Assembly (NCBI GenBank): GCA_964612965.1 | Contig: CAZTGB010000011.1 | Span: forward strand, 1-24,328 | Reading direction: 5' to 3' | DNA: 24,328 nucleotides | DNA from: CAZTGB01 sp964612965 | GTDB lineage: Bacteria; Patescibacteriota; Microgenomatia; UBA8517 | In this document: piece by piece, positions 6,388-13,908 of the stretch | How the letters are laid out: each line of letters starts with the position of its first letter | Numbering within the stretch: the stretch's first letter is position 1 | Translations under genes and position numbers: made by a program | Notes under the pieces: model-generated | Database searches by the model: none | The model's input: only the letters and a program-made list of their open reading frames with translations | Told to the model about the DNA's origin: nothing

Positions 6388-7399
6388 ACAAGGTGTCGCC
6401 CTCAGATACTCCGCTTGTTATCTCAACTGTTTCTTCCCCCTCAATACCTGTCTCAACTCCGACTCTGTTTCCAACCTTTCCGACAAACACATATTTTCCA
6501 GTTTTGTCCGTATTAACAAACTTAACAGGAGCATATAGAGCATTTTCTTTCTGACTCAGAATGAATCTTCCATCCCCAGTCATCCCCACTTTAACTCCGC
6601 TATCAAAAACACTAGCGTCTAAGAATTTAACTTTAACTTTATATATAGTTCCGCTTACCCCAGATTTTGGAGTTAGCCCGACAAAAGAAACTAGCCCCTT
6701 AAAGTCTTTGTCATGGGTTGAATCCAGTACTATAGTTACTTCTTGACCCACCTTAATAGTTCCCACTTCGCTTTGATCAGCATCAACTTCAAAGTAAAGG
6801 CTGGATGGATCTACAACTTCAACTATTGTGTCGGCTAAAGAAACATTTATGCCGGGATTTGCAAACGAAAGAGAGGAAATGATTCCTGCAAATGGAGATG
6901 CTAAAGTTGCATTGTTTAAGTTGTATCTTGCAGCAATCATTGCATCCCATGCATTATCGCGAGCTACTTCAGCCGCAGTTCTTGTAGCCTTTTGTGCGAA
7001 TGATTCATCATCGTCATTATCTTTTACGCTATCAACAGCTTCCTCAGCAGCAGCTTGATAATTTCTGTAGTTGTTAAGTGCTTGCTGATACGCAACATTC
7101 AAAACCGTCTTATCCAGTGAAGTCAGTCCCTGTCCTTTATTTACGCTTTGCCCCTCAACCACTCCAACCCAGGAAAGTTTTCCGCCAGTTGGAAATGAAA
7201 GCATTGCGTGCTTCTCAGCTTTAACAGTTCCTGTTAGGATTAATTCTTCTTTAACGGTCCCTTTAACAACAATTGATGTTACAGCGTCTTTCTTAGCTCT
7301 GCCCCTAAAGATAAAAAATCCAGCAATGGTGGCAAGAACAATTACTAAAATGATTATCCTTTTCTTTGTAAATTTGAACTTAAATTTAGGTAATTTCAT
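6380..7399 (-). CDS. MacA/HlyD-type membrane-fusion (adaptor) protein
   Basis: This 339-residue protein has a basic start, one membrane anchor (14-31) and the folded order of a periplasmic adaptor. A first half lipoyl/biotinyl motif lies at about 60-97 (PTGGKLSWVGVVEGQSVNKGQ), a short helical hairpin at 98-163, the second half motif at 164-178 (ATLASPFAGIIS), then beta-barrel and membrane-proximal domains. The hairpin is shorter than in outer-membrane-contacting MacA proteins, which fits a cell with a single membrane. It is the first gene of the efflux operon and should stabilise or gate the permease. A CATTCC-AAA-GGAATG inverted repeat 25 nt upstream is a candidate operator. Family call firm, partner outside the window not needed. 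Confidence 0.9.
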   Translation of the reverse strand: MKLPKFKFKFTKKRIIILVIVLATIAGFFIFRGRAKKDAVTSIVVKGTVKEELILTGTVKAEKHAMLSFPTGGKLSWVGVVEGQSVNKGQGLTSLDKTVLNVAYQQALNNYRNYQAAAEEAVDSVKDNDDDESFAQKATRTAAEVARDNAWDAMIAARYNLNNATLASPFAGIISSLSFANPGINVSLADTIVEVVDPSSLYFEVDADQSEVGTIKVGQEVTIVLDSTHDKDFKGLVSFVGLTPKSGVSGTIYKVKVKFLDASVFDSGVKVGMTGDGRFILSQKENALYAPVKFVNTDKTGKYVFVGKVGNRVGVETGIEGEETVEITSGVSEGDTLYD

Positions 7400-7424
7400 A
7401 TAACAGTTTCTAGATCTGATATAT

Positions 7425-7439
7425 CATTCCAAAGGAATG
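7425..7439. repeat. Inverted repeat upstream of the efflux operon
   Basis: CATTCC and GGAATG form a perfect 6-bp dyad around AAA, 25 nt before the start codon of the adaptor gene. Its position suggests an operator for control of the MacAB-like operon. No T-run follows on either strand, so it is not a terminator. Confidence 0.45.
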
Positions 7440-7449
7440 TTATGACATT

Positions 7450-7473
7450 AAAAAGCCCCAATTATCTGGGACT
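7450..7473 (-). terminator. Intrinsic terminator of the 9654-7516 operon
   Basis: On the minus strand AGTCCC pairs with GGGGCT (one G-U pair, eight-nt loop) and is followed directly by TTTTT. It lies about 40 nt after the stop codon at 7516 and separates this operon from the efflux operon. A second hairpin (ATTCCC with GGGGAT, 7485-7500) stands between it and the gene. Confidence 0.75.
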
Positions 7474-7515
7474 AGCCATATTCTATTCCCAAAAGGGGAT
7501 TAATTCAAGAAAACG

Positions 7516-8049
7516 CTACTGAACCTTAGAAGCTATCTCAGGATACTTCGCTTTGTACGTTGCACTTAAATTGCACCCATTAAGGCATTCTGGGTACCAC
7601 CAATCCACCCCCGTCCCCGACTTCATTATTAAAAATCCCATATTCCCTCCGCCCTCAAAAATAGCTTGTGCTTGATATGGATATGTGTCTTTACTCGCCT
7701 GATTATTCTTTGAGATCGTTAGGGTTAACAAAACCTGATCAGATTCTGTTGTGTAATAATCGAGGAATGAATCAATTACTTTTGTTTTTAATTCACTCTT
7801 TTCAGCTGCACTAAAAGATCCCTCTGCTTCATATACAACAGTAGCTTTATTAGCTCTTTGTGTAGGAGTCGGATTAACAACCGCAATTGGAATCTGGCTA
7901 AGCGGATCTGATGTCACATCTACTCCAACTGGGATTTGTGTAATTTTCTTTAAACTTTGATTCTGCCCATAAAAGTAAGCCCCCCCAGCCAGTGACAAGG
8001 AAGCTATAACTGCGAGAATAACTAACCAAACATTTCCCTTTTGTTCCAT
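7516..8049 (-). CDS. Membrane-anchored protein of unknown function
   Basis: Taken from the ATG at 8049 the protein has 177 residues: a short basic start (MEQKGN), one hydrophobic helix (about 7-27) and an outside domain. A longer frame opens at 8094, but its extra 15 residues overlap the upstream gene and would put an odd segment before the anchor; the 8049 start leaves an 8-nt gap. A proline/threonine linker precedes a domain with a KSELKTKVIDSFLDYY helix, LLTLTISKN and AQAIFEGGGNMGFLI strands, and a late cysteine pair C-x3-C (CLNGC). Two exported cysteines may form a disulfide. It is the last gene of the operon and is followed by a terminator. No family recognised. Confidence 0.7.
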   Translation of the reverse strand: MEQKGNVWLVILAVIASLSLAGGAYFYGQNQSLKKITQIPVGVDVTSDPLSQIPIAVVNPTPTQRANKATVVYEAEGSFSAAEKSELKTKVIDSFLDYYTTESDQVLLTLTISKNNQASKDTYPYQAQAIFEGGGNMGFLIMKSGTGVDWWYPECLNGCNLSATYKAKYPEIASKVQ

Positions 8050-8057
8050 GAGATATT

Positions 8058-8369
8058 TTACTTGGAAAACAAAACCTTGACAAGATTTTTCCAAAAAGAA
8101 GTTTTTTGAGTAAGTTGTGGATTACCAAAAACTTCTTTAGACCAAACAGAAAGAATAATCCATTCTTTTTTCTCATTTTGTTTTGCAACCACTTCAATCT
8201 TTTGGCTACCATATGTTTTGTAATACACCCAAGCCCCTTGAGTGGCTGCGTAACGGCTCTGATCTGGATTTCGAAATACTGCCCAAGCGTCTCCTTGTTT
8301 AACACCACGCTCCCTCAATCGACTGATTGCATGATTTGTCCAAATAACTCCCCCGTAGTGATTGTCCAT
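8058..8369 (-). CDS. DUF4258-like small protein
   Basis: This 103-residue protein opens with the pattern WTNHAISRLRERGV (10-23), typical of DUF4258, a compact fold related to the RelE/BrnT group of RNA-cleaving toxins. It continues with the expected beta strands (YYKTYGSQKIEVVAKQ and EWIILSVW). A basic amphipathic tail (FWKNLVKVLFSK) follows. Its start overlaps the stop of the preceding gene by one base (TAATG), so the two are translated together. DUF4258 proteins include solitary proteins and toxin-antitoxin members; here the acidic partner just upstream makes a pair conceivable but there is no proof. Family call fair, function unknown. Confidence 0.7.
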   Translation of the reverse strand: MDNHYGGVIWTNHAISRLRERGVKQGDAWAVFRNPDQSRYAATQGAWVYYKTYGSQKIEVVAKQNEKKEWIILSVWSKEVFGNPQLTQKTSFWKNLVKVLFSK

Positions 8370-8698
8370 TATTTTTTCTTTTCTTTAATATCTTCAAGTA
8401 AATTTAATGCCAAATCTCCAATTTCCTGCCTAATTATTTCTTCGATATTCTCGCCGATCTTTTCTTTTAAATAACTCATTAGATTTTCGTCGTGGGGATG
8501 AGAGTGAAACATTTCCAAGAAGTCATTGTGATGACTTCGAGGGAGCTTTCCCAATATTACGTCAAGAACCTTGTGATGGACAATCTCATCAACGAGACCC
8601 CAAAGTTCCTCTTTTTCTTCCTGACTATCTGTCGCTTTTTTAATAAAAACGTCAACTTCTTTTAAAACTATTAAATGATCGTAAAAAACTTTACTCAT
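8369..8698 (-). CDS. Acidic helical protein of unknown function
   Basis: This 109-residue cytoplasmic protein is rich in Glu, Lys and His and probably all helical. The pattern I-LGKLPRSHHNDFLEMF followed by SYLKEKIGENIEEIIRQEI resembles the short DUF5663-like proteins frequent in Patescibacteria, but I am not sure of that match. It lies two bases after the stop of the double-psi barrel-like gene and overlaps the DUF4258 gene by one base, so it belongs to the same operon. An antitoxin-like or adaptor role is possible and unproven. No catalytic motif is visible. Confidence 0.6.
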   Translation of the reverse strand: MSKVFYDHLIVLKEVDVFIKKATDSQEEKEELWGLVDEIVHHKVLDVILGKLPRSHHNDFLEMFHSHPHDENLMSYLKEKIGENIEEIIRQEIGDLALNLLEDIKEKKK

Positions 8699-8700
8699 AT

Positions 8701-9654
8701 TTATATTTCTACCAAGTTCATTTCTGGAATATTAACTTTATTATATTCTACTGGTCCAAGTGCTACTTTATTTTCCGGATCATCAACAAAAAACATTACA
8801 ACCGGTCCCTTTTTATAGCGAGGTCCACCTAAATAGTTCATTACCTCCGGACTTCCACCAAAGTGTTTCCCTGTCCAGGCGGCGGGTCCTGCATCAGCAA
8901 TGGATGCAACAACTGCATTACCATTTTTTGTATTTACTATTAATACTTTTCTATATTTATACCAATCACGTAGGAAGGGCTGCCTTGCCTTCCAATCGGG
9001 TAGATATAAAGTCTGAACCACTGCATACCATTTTTCAGTTTCTACCAAATCGGGTGTCAAATCAGTTTTTGACTTCGCAAAATATCCCCAAGCTCCTCGT
9101 CCCGGGGCCATTCCTTCATCATCTTCCAACACTTTTGGGTGGGTAGACATTGTGTCCCCCGGATACCTCATCAAATGTTGTTCAGCTCCAATATATCCAT
9201 ATGTATTATTTAAGTGTTCCCCCTCAAGTGTGGCGCGAGTCTTAACCCCAATTAATTCTTCAAAAACACGCTCAAGTCCTTTCTCCTGACTTCTTTCAAG
9301 TGGGCCCACGCGCTCCGGTAAATAATTTCCTAAAAGATTAATTAAAGTCTTTTGCGCGGGCGTATCTACATTCTTAATAATCTCAGTTGTTGTTCTTGGT
9401 AATGAAATTCCAGATGGTGGGGTAAGAAGAAGTGTTCCAGTCAAAGCTCCAGTTGTAATAACTTTGGCGGAATGTTCACGGATTTTTCCTAAATTAATTC
9501 CACGATCTAAAAAAAACTTTTCTACATGAGGATACTTTTCAGAAAAAGATTTTTTAACTTCTAAACTCTTTAGTTTAAGTTTATTTCGAAGATATTCAGT
9601 ATCAACGGCACTTCTATTTATTTTGTAGGTTGTTCCAGAGGGGTCGTGAGCCAT
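8701..9654 (-). CDS. Protein with double-psi barrel (RlpA-like) C-terminal region
   Basis: This 317-residue protein has a charged N-terminal half (1-60), a short hydrophobic stretch (65-85) that may be a membrane segment, and a C-terminal region (about 235-293) in which VLIVNTKNGNAVVASIADAGP leads to SPEVMNYLG. That order of strand, D-x-G-P turn and SPEV-helix resembles the double-psi beta barrels of RlpA-type lytic transglycosylases and 3D-domain proteins, where the aspartate is catalytic (here D254). The match is from pattern only. A role in peptidoglycan handling is therefore inference. It is the first gene of a four-gene operon ending at 7516. Confidence 0.55.
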   Translation of the reverse strand: MAHDPSGTTYKINRSAVDTEYLRNKLKLKSLEVKKSFSEKYPHVEKFFLDRGINLGKIREHSAKVITTGALTGTLLLTPPSGISLPRTTTEIIKNVDTPAQKTLINLLGNYLPERVGPLERSQEKGLERVFEELIGVKTRATLEGEHLNNTYGYIGAEQHLMRYPGDTMSTHPKVLEDDEGMAPGRGAWGYFAKSKTDLTPDLVETEKWYAVVQTLYLPDWKARQPFLRDWYKYRKVLIVNTKNGNAVVASIADAGPAAWTGKHFGGSPEVMNYLGGPRYKKGPVVMFFVDDPENKVALGPVEYNKVNIPEMNLVEI

Positions 9655-9662
9655 ACTTATAT

Positions 9663-9668
9663 ATTATC
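9663..9668 (-). promoter_or_regulatory. Candidate -10 box of the four-gene operon
   Basis: On the minus strand GATAAT lies eight nt before the ATG at 9654, which again predicts an almost leaderless transcript. It overlaps an inverted repeat CTCAA-TCTT-TTGAG (9668-9681). No clear -35 box is visible, so confidence is low. Confidence 0.4.
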
Positions 9669-9690
9669 TCAATCTTTTGAGCTTTAGTAT

Positions 9691-11487
9691 CTATTGAAAT
9701 CCTTTTGCCTGTAATTCAAAAAGGTGAGCATATTCTCCATTACTTTTCATTAACTCTTCATGGGTTCCCTGCTCAATAATTTTACCCTTATCAATATTTA
9801 ATATTTTATCAGCGGTTCTTACAGTATTAAATCTATGTGAGATAAGAATTAATATTTTCTCTTTGGAAAGTTCAATAATTTTATCAAAGATCTCCTCTTC
9901 CCCTTTAGGATCAACACTACTTGTAGGTTCATCTAAAATTACTATTTTTGAATCTCTAAAAAGAATTCTAGCCAAGGCTATTCTTTGCCATTGTCCTTTT
10001 GAAGGTTCCACCCCTTTTTCAAACTCTTTTGAAAGTGGAGTATTGTAACCCATAGGTAAACCTTGAATATAATTATGGATACTCGTTAACTTTGCAGCTT
10101 CAGTTATATCTTTTAAGCTGTTTATTTTAGTAGGTTGTCCCAAACCAATACTTTCCACGGCGCTAAAAGGATACTGACTAAAATCCTGGAAAAGAACCCC
10201 TAATAGTTCCCAATATTTAAACTTATTATAATTCTGGATATTAACCCCATTAACCAATATTTCTCCTTTTGTAGGTTGATAAAAACCACACAAAAGTTTA
10301 ATTAGTGTGGTCTTTCCTGCTCCATTTTCACCGACAAGAGCTAAGTTGTCTTTATATCCAACAGTAAAATTAACATCTTTTAGTATCCACTTTTTAGATT
10401 TTGGATATTTAAACCAAACGTTTTTAAATTCAATTCCTTTTATAAACTTTTTAGAGGGCTGAAGTTGTTTTCCTGTATCTGACCTGGGAACAAGATCTAG
10501 AAACCAAGTTAAATCACTAACAAAAAGATAATTTTCATAGATGCTAAGACCATCATTTACTAGAGTACTAAAACCATTAGTCAGAGTGCTTGTAGCATTA
10601 TAAAGTAGCTGAGCTGTACCCAAAGTTACTTTACCTATAATAGCTAAGGCAAAAAAGTAAATATTTAAAGATGCTGACAAAATAAGTCCTGGTGTATTGC
10701 CTAAAAATCTCAACTTAGCTCGATTAATGCGACGTTTGTAACGAAATTCAATTACTTCATTTTGCACATTTAATAATTTGTTAATTAAATATTTTGATCC
10801 GCCCAGTATTCTATTTTCATAAAGATTTTTTATATCCGTTAGGTGCCAATGTATCCAACCCCAGAGACGCCATTTTGGATTTAAAATCTCTCCTTCTTCA
10901 TAATCTTTTTTGACAATGCGTGAACTAATTAGGATATCAGGAAGACTTACTGCGATAACAATTAGTGCAATCCAAGGCTTAAAAGTAAACATTGGAATAA
11001 GCCCCGATATGATTGTAAAAACTGCATTTGGAACATCAGAAAGTGGGTTGATCATCCCCCATACGCGGCTATTTCCTTCTCTCTCAATCTTTTTAAATTT
11101 ATCCTGAAGTTCGGGAGACTCAACCATTGAAACATCTAATGTGTTTAACTTTTGGCCCGTAACCAGCTGTAAATGGGCCTGGATTTTTTCTGTCAGCGTT
11201 GCCGATAGTGACCAATTTAGCCCGGAAAGCGATGATCTAATAAATTCCAAAAGAGCCCTGGAAGCAGCTAGTATCACGATTATTCTTAAGGAATTTGAAA
11301 TGTTTGGATTACCCAAGTTTTCAATAACTGTATCTATTAAGGTTTTATTTATATAAAGAATTGGTAAATTTGTAAGACCCCATATTGAATTACTCACAAC
11401 AACCAACATTAAAAGTTTAGGACTAACACGGTAAGCAATAGCAAGAATTCTCTTGTATGTATATAAAAACTTTTTAATTGGAGACAT
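9691..11487 (-). CDS. ABC exporter half-transporter (membrane and ATPase domains fused)
   Basis: This 598-residue protein has an N-terminal six-helix ABC membrane domain (about 20-330) and a C-terminal ATPase (350-598), the size of an MsbA-like half-transporter working as a dimer. Walker A is GENGAGKTT (386-394), the Q-loop lies at Q434, Walker B is VILDE (516-520) with DEPTSSVDP, and the switch histidine is H551. The signature, normally LSGGQ, reads PSKGQ (495-499) within VEPSKGQWQRIALAR; this is divergent but keeps the final Gly-Gln. It starts two bases after gltX and has one of the few plausible Shine-Dalgarno sites here (AGAGG, about seven nt before the ATG). The substrate (lipid, peptide or other) cannot be told. 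Confidence 0.9.
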   Translation of the reverse strand: MSPIKKFLYTYKRILAIAYRVSPKLLMLVVVSNSIWGLTNLPILYINKTLIDTVIENLGNPNISNSLRIIVILAASRALLEFIRSSLSGLNWSLSATLTEKIQAHLQLVTGQKLNTLDVSMVESPELQDKFKKIEREGNSRVWGMINPLSDVPNAVFTIISGLIPMFTFKPWIALIVIAVSLPDILISSRIVKKDYEEGEILNPKWRLWGWIHWHLTDIKNLYENRILGGSKYLINKLLNVQNEVIEFRYKRRINRAKLRFLGNTPGLILSASLNIYFFALAIIGKVTLGTAQLLYNATSTLTNGFSTLVNDGLSIYENYLFVSDLTWFLDLVPRSDTGKQLQPSKKFIKGIEFKNVWFKYPKSKKWILKDVNFTVGYKDNLALVGENGAGKTTLIKLLCGFYQPTKGEILVNGVNIQNYNKFKYWELLGVLFQDFSQYPFSAVESIGLGQPTKINSLKDITEAAKLTSIHNYIQGLPMGYNTPLSKEFEKGVEPSKGQWQRIALARILFRDSKIVILDEPTSSVDPKGEEEIFDKIIELSKEKILILISHRFNTVRTADKILNIDKGKIIEQGTHEELMKSNGEYAHLFELQAKGFQ

Positions 11488-11489
11488 AA

Positions 11490-12818
11490 CTAATCCTCTT
11501 CTAAAGCATTTCTAAGTCTACTTATCGTTTCTTCTTTCCCAAGTATTTCAATCGATTCATTAATCGGAGGAGTAAACTTAGTTCCTGTTATGGCAATTCT
11601 AAGATCCATGAAAAAGTCACCAACTTTAAAATTATTATCTTTTGGAACTTGATCAAGAGGTACTCCTTTCTCAACAGCTTCAATTGCTTTTCCTAGATGT
11701 TCTTTGTAATTTTTTCCTAATAGTTTTTTGGCACGAAGTGCCAAGTCTTGCTTATCAAATTCAAAGAAAAATCCAGCAAAAGATTTAAAATCAGAGAGTT
11801 TTTTAATTCTATCTTTAATTAAAGGGATAATCTTTTTAATCATTTCTCTTTCAGCGTCCTCAGGAATAAAAGGCTTTAATAAATCTAAAAGCTCTTCGTC
11901 TGTCTTTTGTCTAATGTAGTAACCATTAAACCAATCAAGTTTGTCTACAAAAAATCTTGGATTTGCTTCTTGAAAGCCACTTATATCAAATTTCTTTACA
12001 AACTCTTCTAAACTAAAAAGTTCTTGATTATCTTTAGGTGCCCAACCCAAAAGCATTATGAAATTAAGTAGTGCTTCAGAAAGATATCCATCTTCTAAAA
12101 ACTGTTCAGCAAAAACCGAATCGCGTCTTTTAGAAAGTTTCTTTCCTGTTTCCCCTGAAAGAATATCTGTCAAATGACCTATCTCGGGAGTTACTCCCCC
12201 CAAATATTCAAAAACAAGTAAATGAATCGGGGTTGATGGTAGCCAATCGTGACCCCTCAAAATATGTGATACCTCCATTTCAATATCATCTACCATTGCA
12301 GCTAAATGGTATGTTGGAAATTCATCACTTTTAAGAAGAGTGGCATCATACACGTCACTTGTATTCCAAGATATCTCTTTTTTATGAACAAAATCGCGAT
12401 AGGAAACAGTTTTATTTTCCGGAACTTTTAATTTAATAGCACCACTATCTAGACCTTTGTCCCGACAAGGATCTCTTAATTCAACCGAAAACCCCTCGTC
12501 CTTTGCGTTTTTTGGTTTACAATCACAATAAAAAGCATGTCCGTCAGCTATCAGTTTCTGAGCAGCTGTTTTATATTTTTCAATTCTTTCAGACTGAACA
12601 TAAAATTCATCCCAAATCAGACCAAATTTCTTCAATGTCGATTGAATTGCCTCAACAGATCCCTCCACCTCTCTTTTCTGATCAGTATCTTCAATCCTCA
12701 AAATAAAATCCCCTTCATCATGTTTTGCGAGTGCATAGGCATAAAGAGCAGTCCTAAGACTACCTATATGCAAAAATCCAGTAGGGCTTGGGGCAAAGCG
12801 AGTTCTAGTTTTAGCCAT
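11490..12818 (-). CDS. gltX: Glutamyl-tRNA synthetase
   Basis: This 442-residue class I synthetase charges tRNA-Glu. The ATP-binding motifs are HIGS (17-20) and KLSKR (227-231). RIEDTDQKR (41-49) is the glutamate-binding stretch. C98, C100 and C118 look like the zinc site of bacterial GluRS. In bacteria without GlnRS this enzyme also charges tRNA-Gln, corrected by GatCAB; that is likely here but cannot be proven. I choose the ATG at 12818, not the one at 12857. The extra 13 residues match nothing, and a strong promoter (TTGAGT, 17 nt, TACAAT with TGn) lies within that stretch, with its -10 box 10 nt before the chosen ATG. The ABC exporter follows two bases after the stop. Confidence 0.95.
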   Translation of the reverse strand: MAKTRTRFAPSPTGFLHIGSLRTALYAYALAKHDEGDFILRIEDTDQKREVEGSVEAIQSTLKKFGLIWDEFYVQSERIEKYKTAAQKLIADGHAFYCDCKPKNAKDEGFSVELRDPCRDKGLDSGAIKLKVPENKTVSYRDFVHKKEISWNTSDVYDATLLKSDEFPTYHLAAMVDDIEMEVSHILRGHDWLPSTPIHLLVFEYLGGVTPEIGHLTDILSGETGKKLSKRRDSVFAEQFLEDGYLSEALLNFIMLLGWAPKDNQELFSLEEFVKKFDISGFQEANPRFFVDKLDWFNGYYIRQKTDEELLDLLKPFIPEDAEREMIKKIIPLIKDRIKKLSDFKSFAGFFFEFDKQDLALRAKKLLGKNYKEHLGKAIEAVEKGVPLDQVPKDNNFKVGDFFMDLRIAITGTKFTPPINESIEILGKEETISRLRNALEED

Positions 12819-12824
12819 ATATGA

Positions 12825-12854
12825 TTGAATTGTATCAGCACTTACCTCTATACT
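12825..12854 (+). promoter_or_regulatory. Promoter of the 12862 gene, overlapping the gltX promoter
   Basis: TTGAAT (12825-12830), 18 nt, TATACT (12849-12854). The ATG at 12862 follows after seven nt, so the mRNA should start at or next to the start codon. Both hexamers overlap those of the gltX promoter on the other strand. Confidence 0.65.
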
Positions 12855-12857
12855 CAA
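12829..12857 (-). promoter_or_regulatory. Promoter of gltX
   Basis: On the minus strand TTGAGT (12857-12852), 17 nt, TACAAT (12834-12829) with TGA completing an extended -10 element. Start of transcription is expected near 12822, four bases before the ATG at 12818. Confidence 0.7.
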
Positions 12858-12861
12858 AGGT

Positions 12862-13908
12862 ATGACAGGTCTGACCCAAATAGCAATTACTGCAAGAAAA
12901 ACTATTAGATATGGGGTCTACTTAATAATTTTCCTAATGGTAGGTAAGGTTGTTCTTGATCTTTCAATTGGAATATACAAAAGATTGTTTCCAGCTCCTC
13001 CCCCAGCACCAACCGTAAAATATGGAAAGCTTCCAAAGATTAACTTCCCTGAAAGACCAAAAATAAATATTACATACTCTCTGGAAACCCCAGAAGGCGG
13101 CCTTCCAACTTTAGCTGATCAAGCAAAGGTGTTTTTCATGCCAAAAATCAATCCCAACCTACTTTCGCTTGATGTAGCCCGTGCCAAAGCAAAAGATTTA
13201 GGATTTCTTAATGAACCTGAAGTGGTTAGTGATACTATATACAGATTTAGAAATCTTAACTATCCATCATCTCTCGAGATAAATATTGTAACTGGAGTAT
13301 TTTCAATCAGTTATGACCTAAACGCAGATAGAACCCCACTTGATAAAAAACCACCCGTTGCCGAAATCGCAGCATCGCTCGTCAGATCCTATCTATCAAA
13401 TGCCAATATCTTTCCAAGTGATTTAACAGGTCAGACAATTCACAATTTTCTAAAACTATCCGACGGAAAATTTATTAATGCATTATCTCTTTCTGAAGGA
13501 GATGTAATTAAAGTTAATTTCTTTAGAAAAGATTATGACAGCCTTCCAAGTCTCACAGAACTTCCAGAAGAATCAAATGTCTGGTTTATAGTAACCGGCT
13601 CCCAAGATAGAAATCAACAAATAATTGCGGGGGAATTCCATTACTATCCGGTTGACGAATCTCAATTTTCAACCTATCCGATTAAAACTCCAGAAGCAGC
13701 TTTTGAAGAGTTAAGGTCTGGAAGTGCTTACATCGCAAATCAAGGATTAGTTAAGGAAGCAGAAAGTTTAAAAATTAGAAGAGTATACCTTGCCTACTTT
13801 GATAGTGAAGCGCCAAGCGAATTCTACCAACCTATCTATGTATTTGAAGGAGACAAAGGATTTGTGGGATATGTTCCAGCAGTTTCTCTAGATTACTACG
13901 GTAACTGA
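12862..13908 (+). CDS. Membrane-anchored protein of unknown function
   Basis: This 348-residue protein has a basic N-terminus, one membrane helix (18-37), a proline-rich linker (43-75) and a large outside domain. Its C-terminal third (PEAAFEELRSGSAYI, then RRVYLAYFDSEAPSEFYQPIYVFEGD) resembles the repeated strand-helix units of PepSY-like or YycH/YycI-like extracytoplasmic domains, but the likeness is weak and I do not assign a family. It is transcribed divergently from gltX with an overlapping promoter and appears leaderless. Its last 13 bases overlap the end of the convergent carboxypeptidase gene. A role at the cell surface is all that can be inferred. Confidence 0.8.
   Translation: MTGLTQIAITARKTIRYGVYLIIFLMVGKVVLDLSIGIYKRLFPAPPPAPTVKYGKLPKINFPERPKINITYSLETPEGGLPTLADQAKVFFMPKINPNLLSLDVARAKAKDLGFLNEPEVVSDTIYRFRNLNYPSSLEINIVTGVFSISYDLNADRTPLDKKPPVAEIAASLVRSYLSNANIFPSDLTGQTIHNFLKLSDGKFINALSLSEGDVIKVNFFRKDYDSLPSLTELPEESNVWFIVTGSQDRNQQIIAGEFHYYPVDESQFSTYPIKTPEAAFEELRSGSAYIANQGLVKEAESLKIRRVYLAYFDSEAPSEFYQPIYVFEGDKGFVGYVPAVSLDYYGN

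Noticed and set aside
8050..8094. Longer start for the anchored protein at 8094
   Set aside because: The extra 15 residues overlap the DUF4258 gene and put a non-signal-like segment before a normal basic anchor start at 8049.
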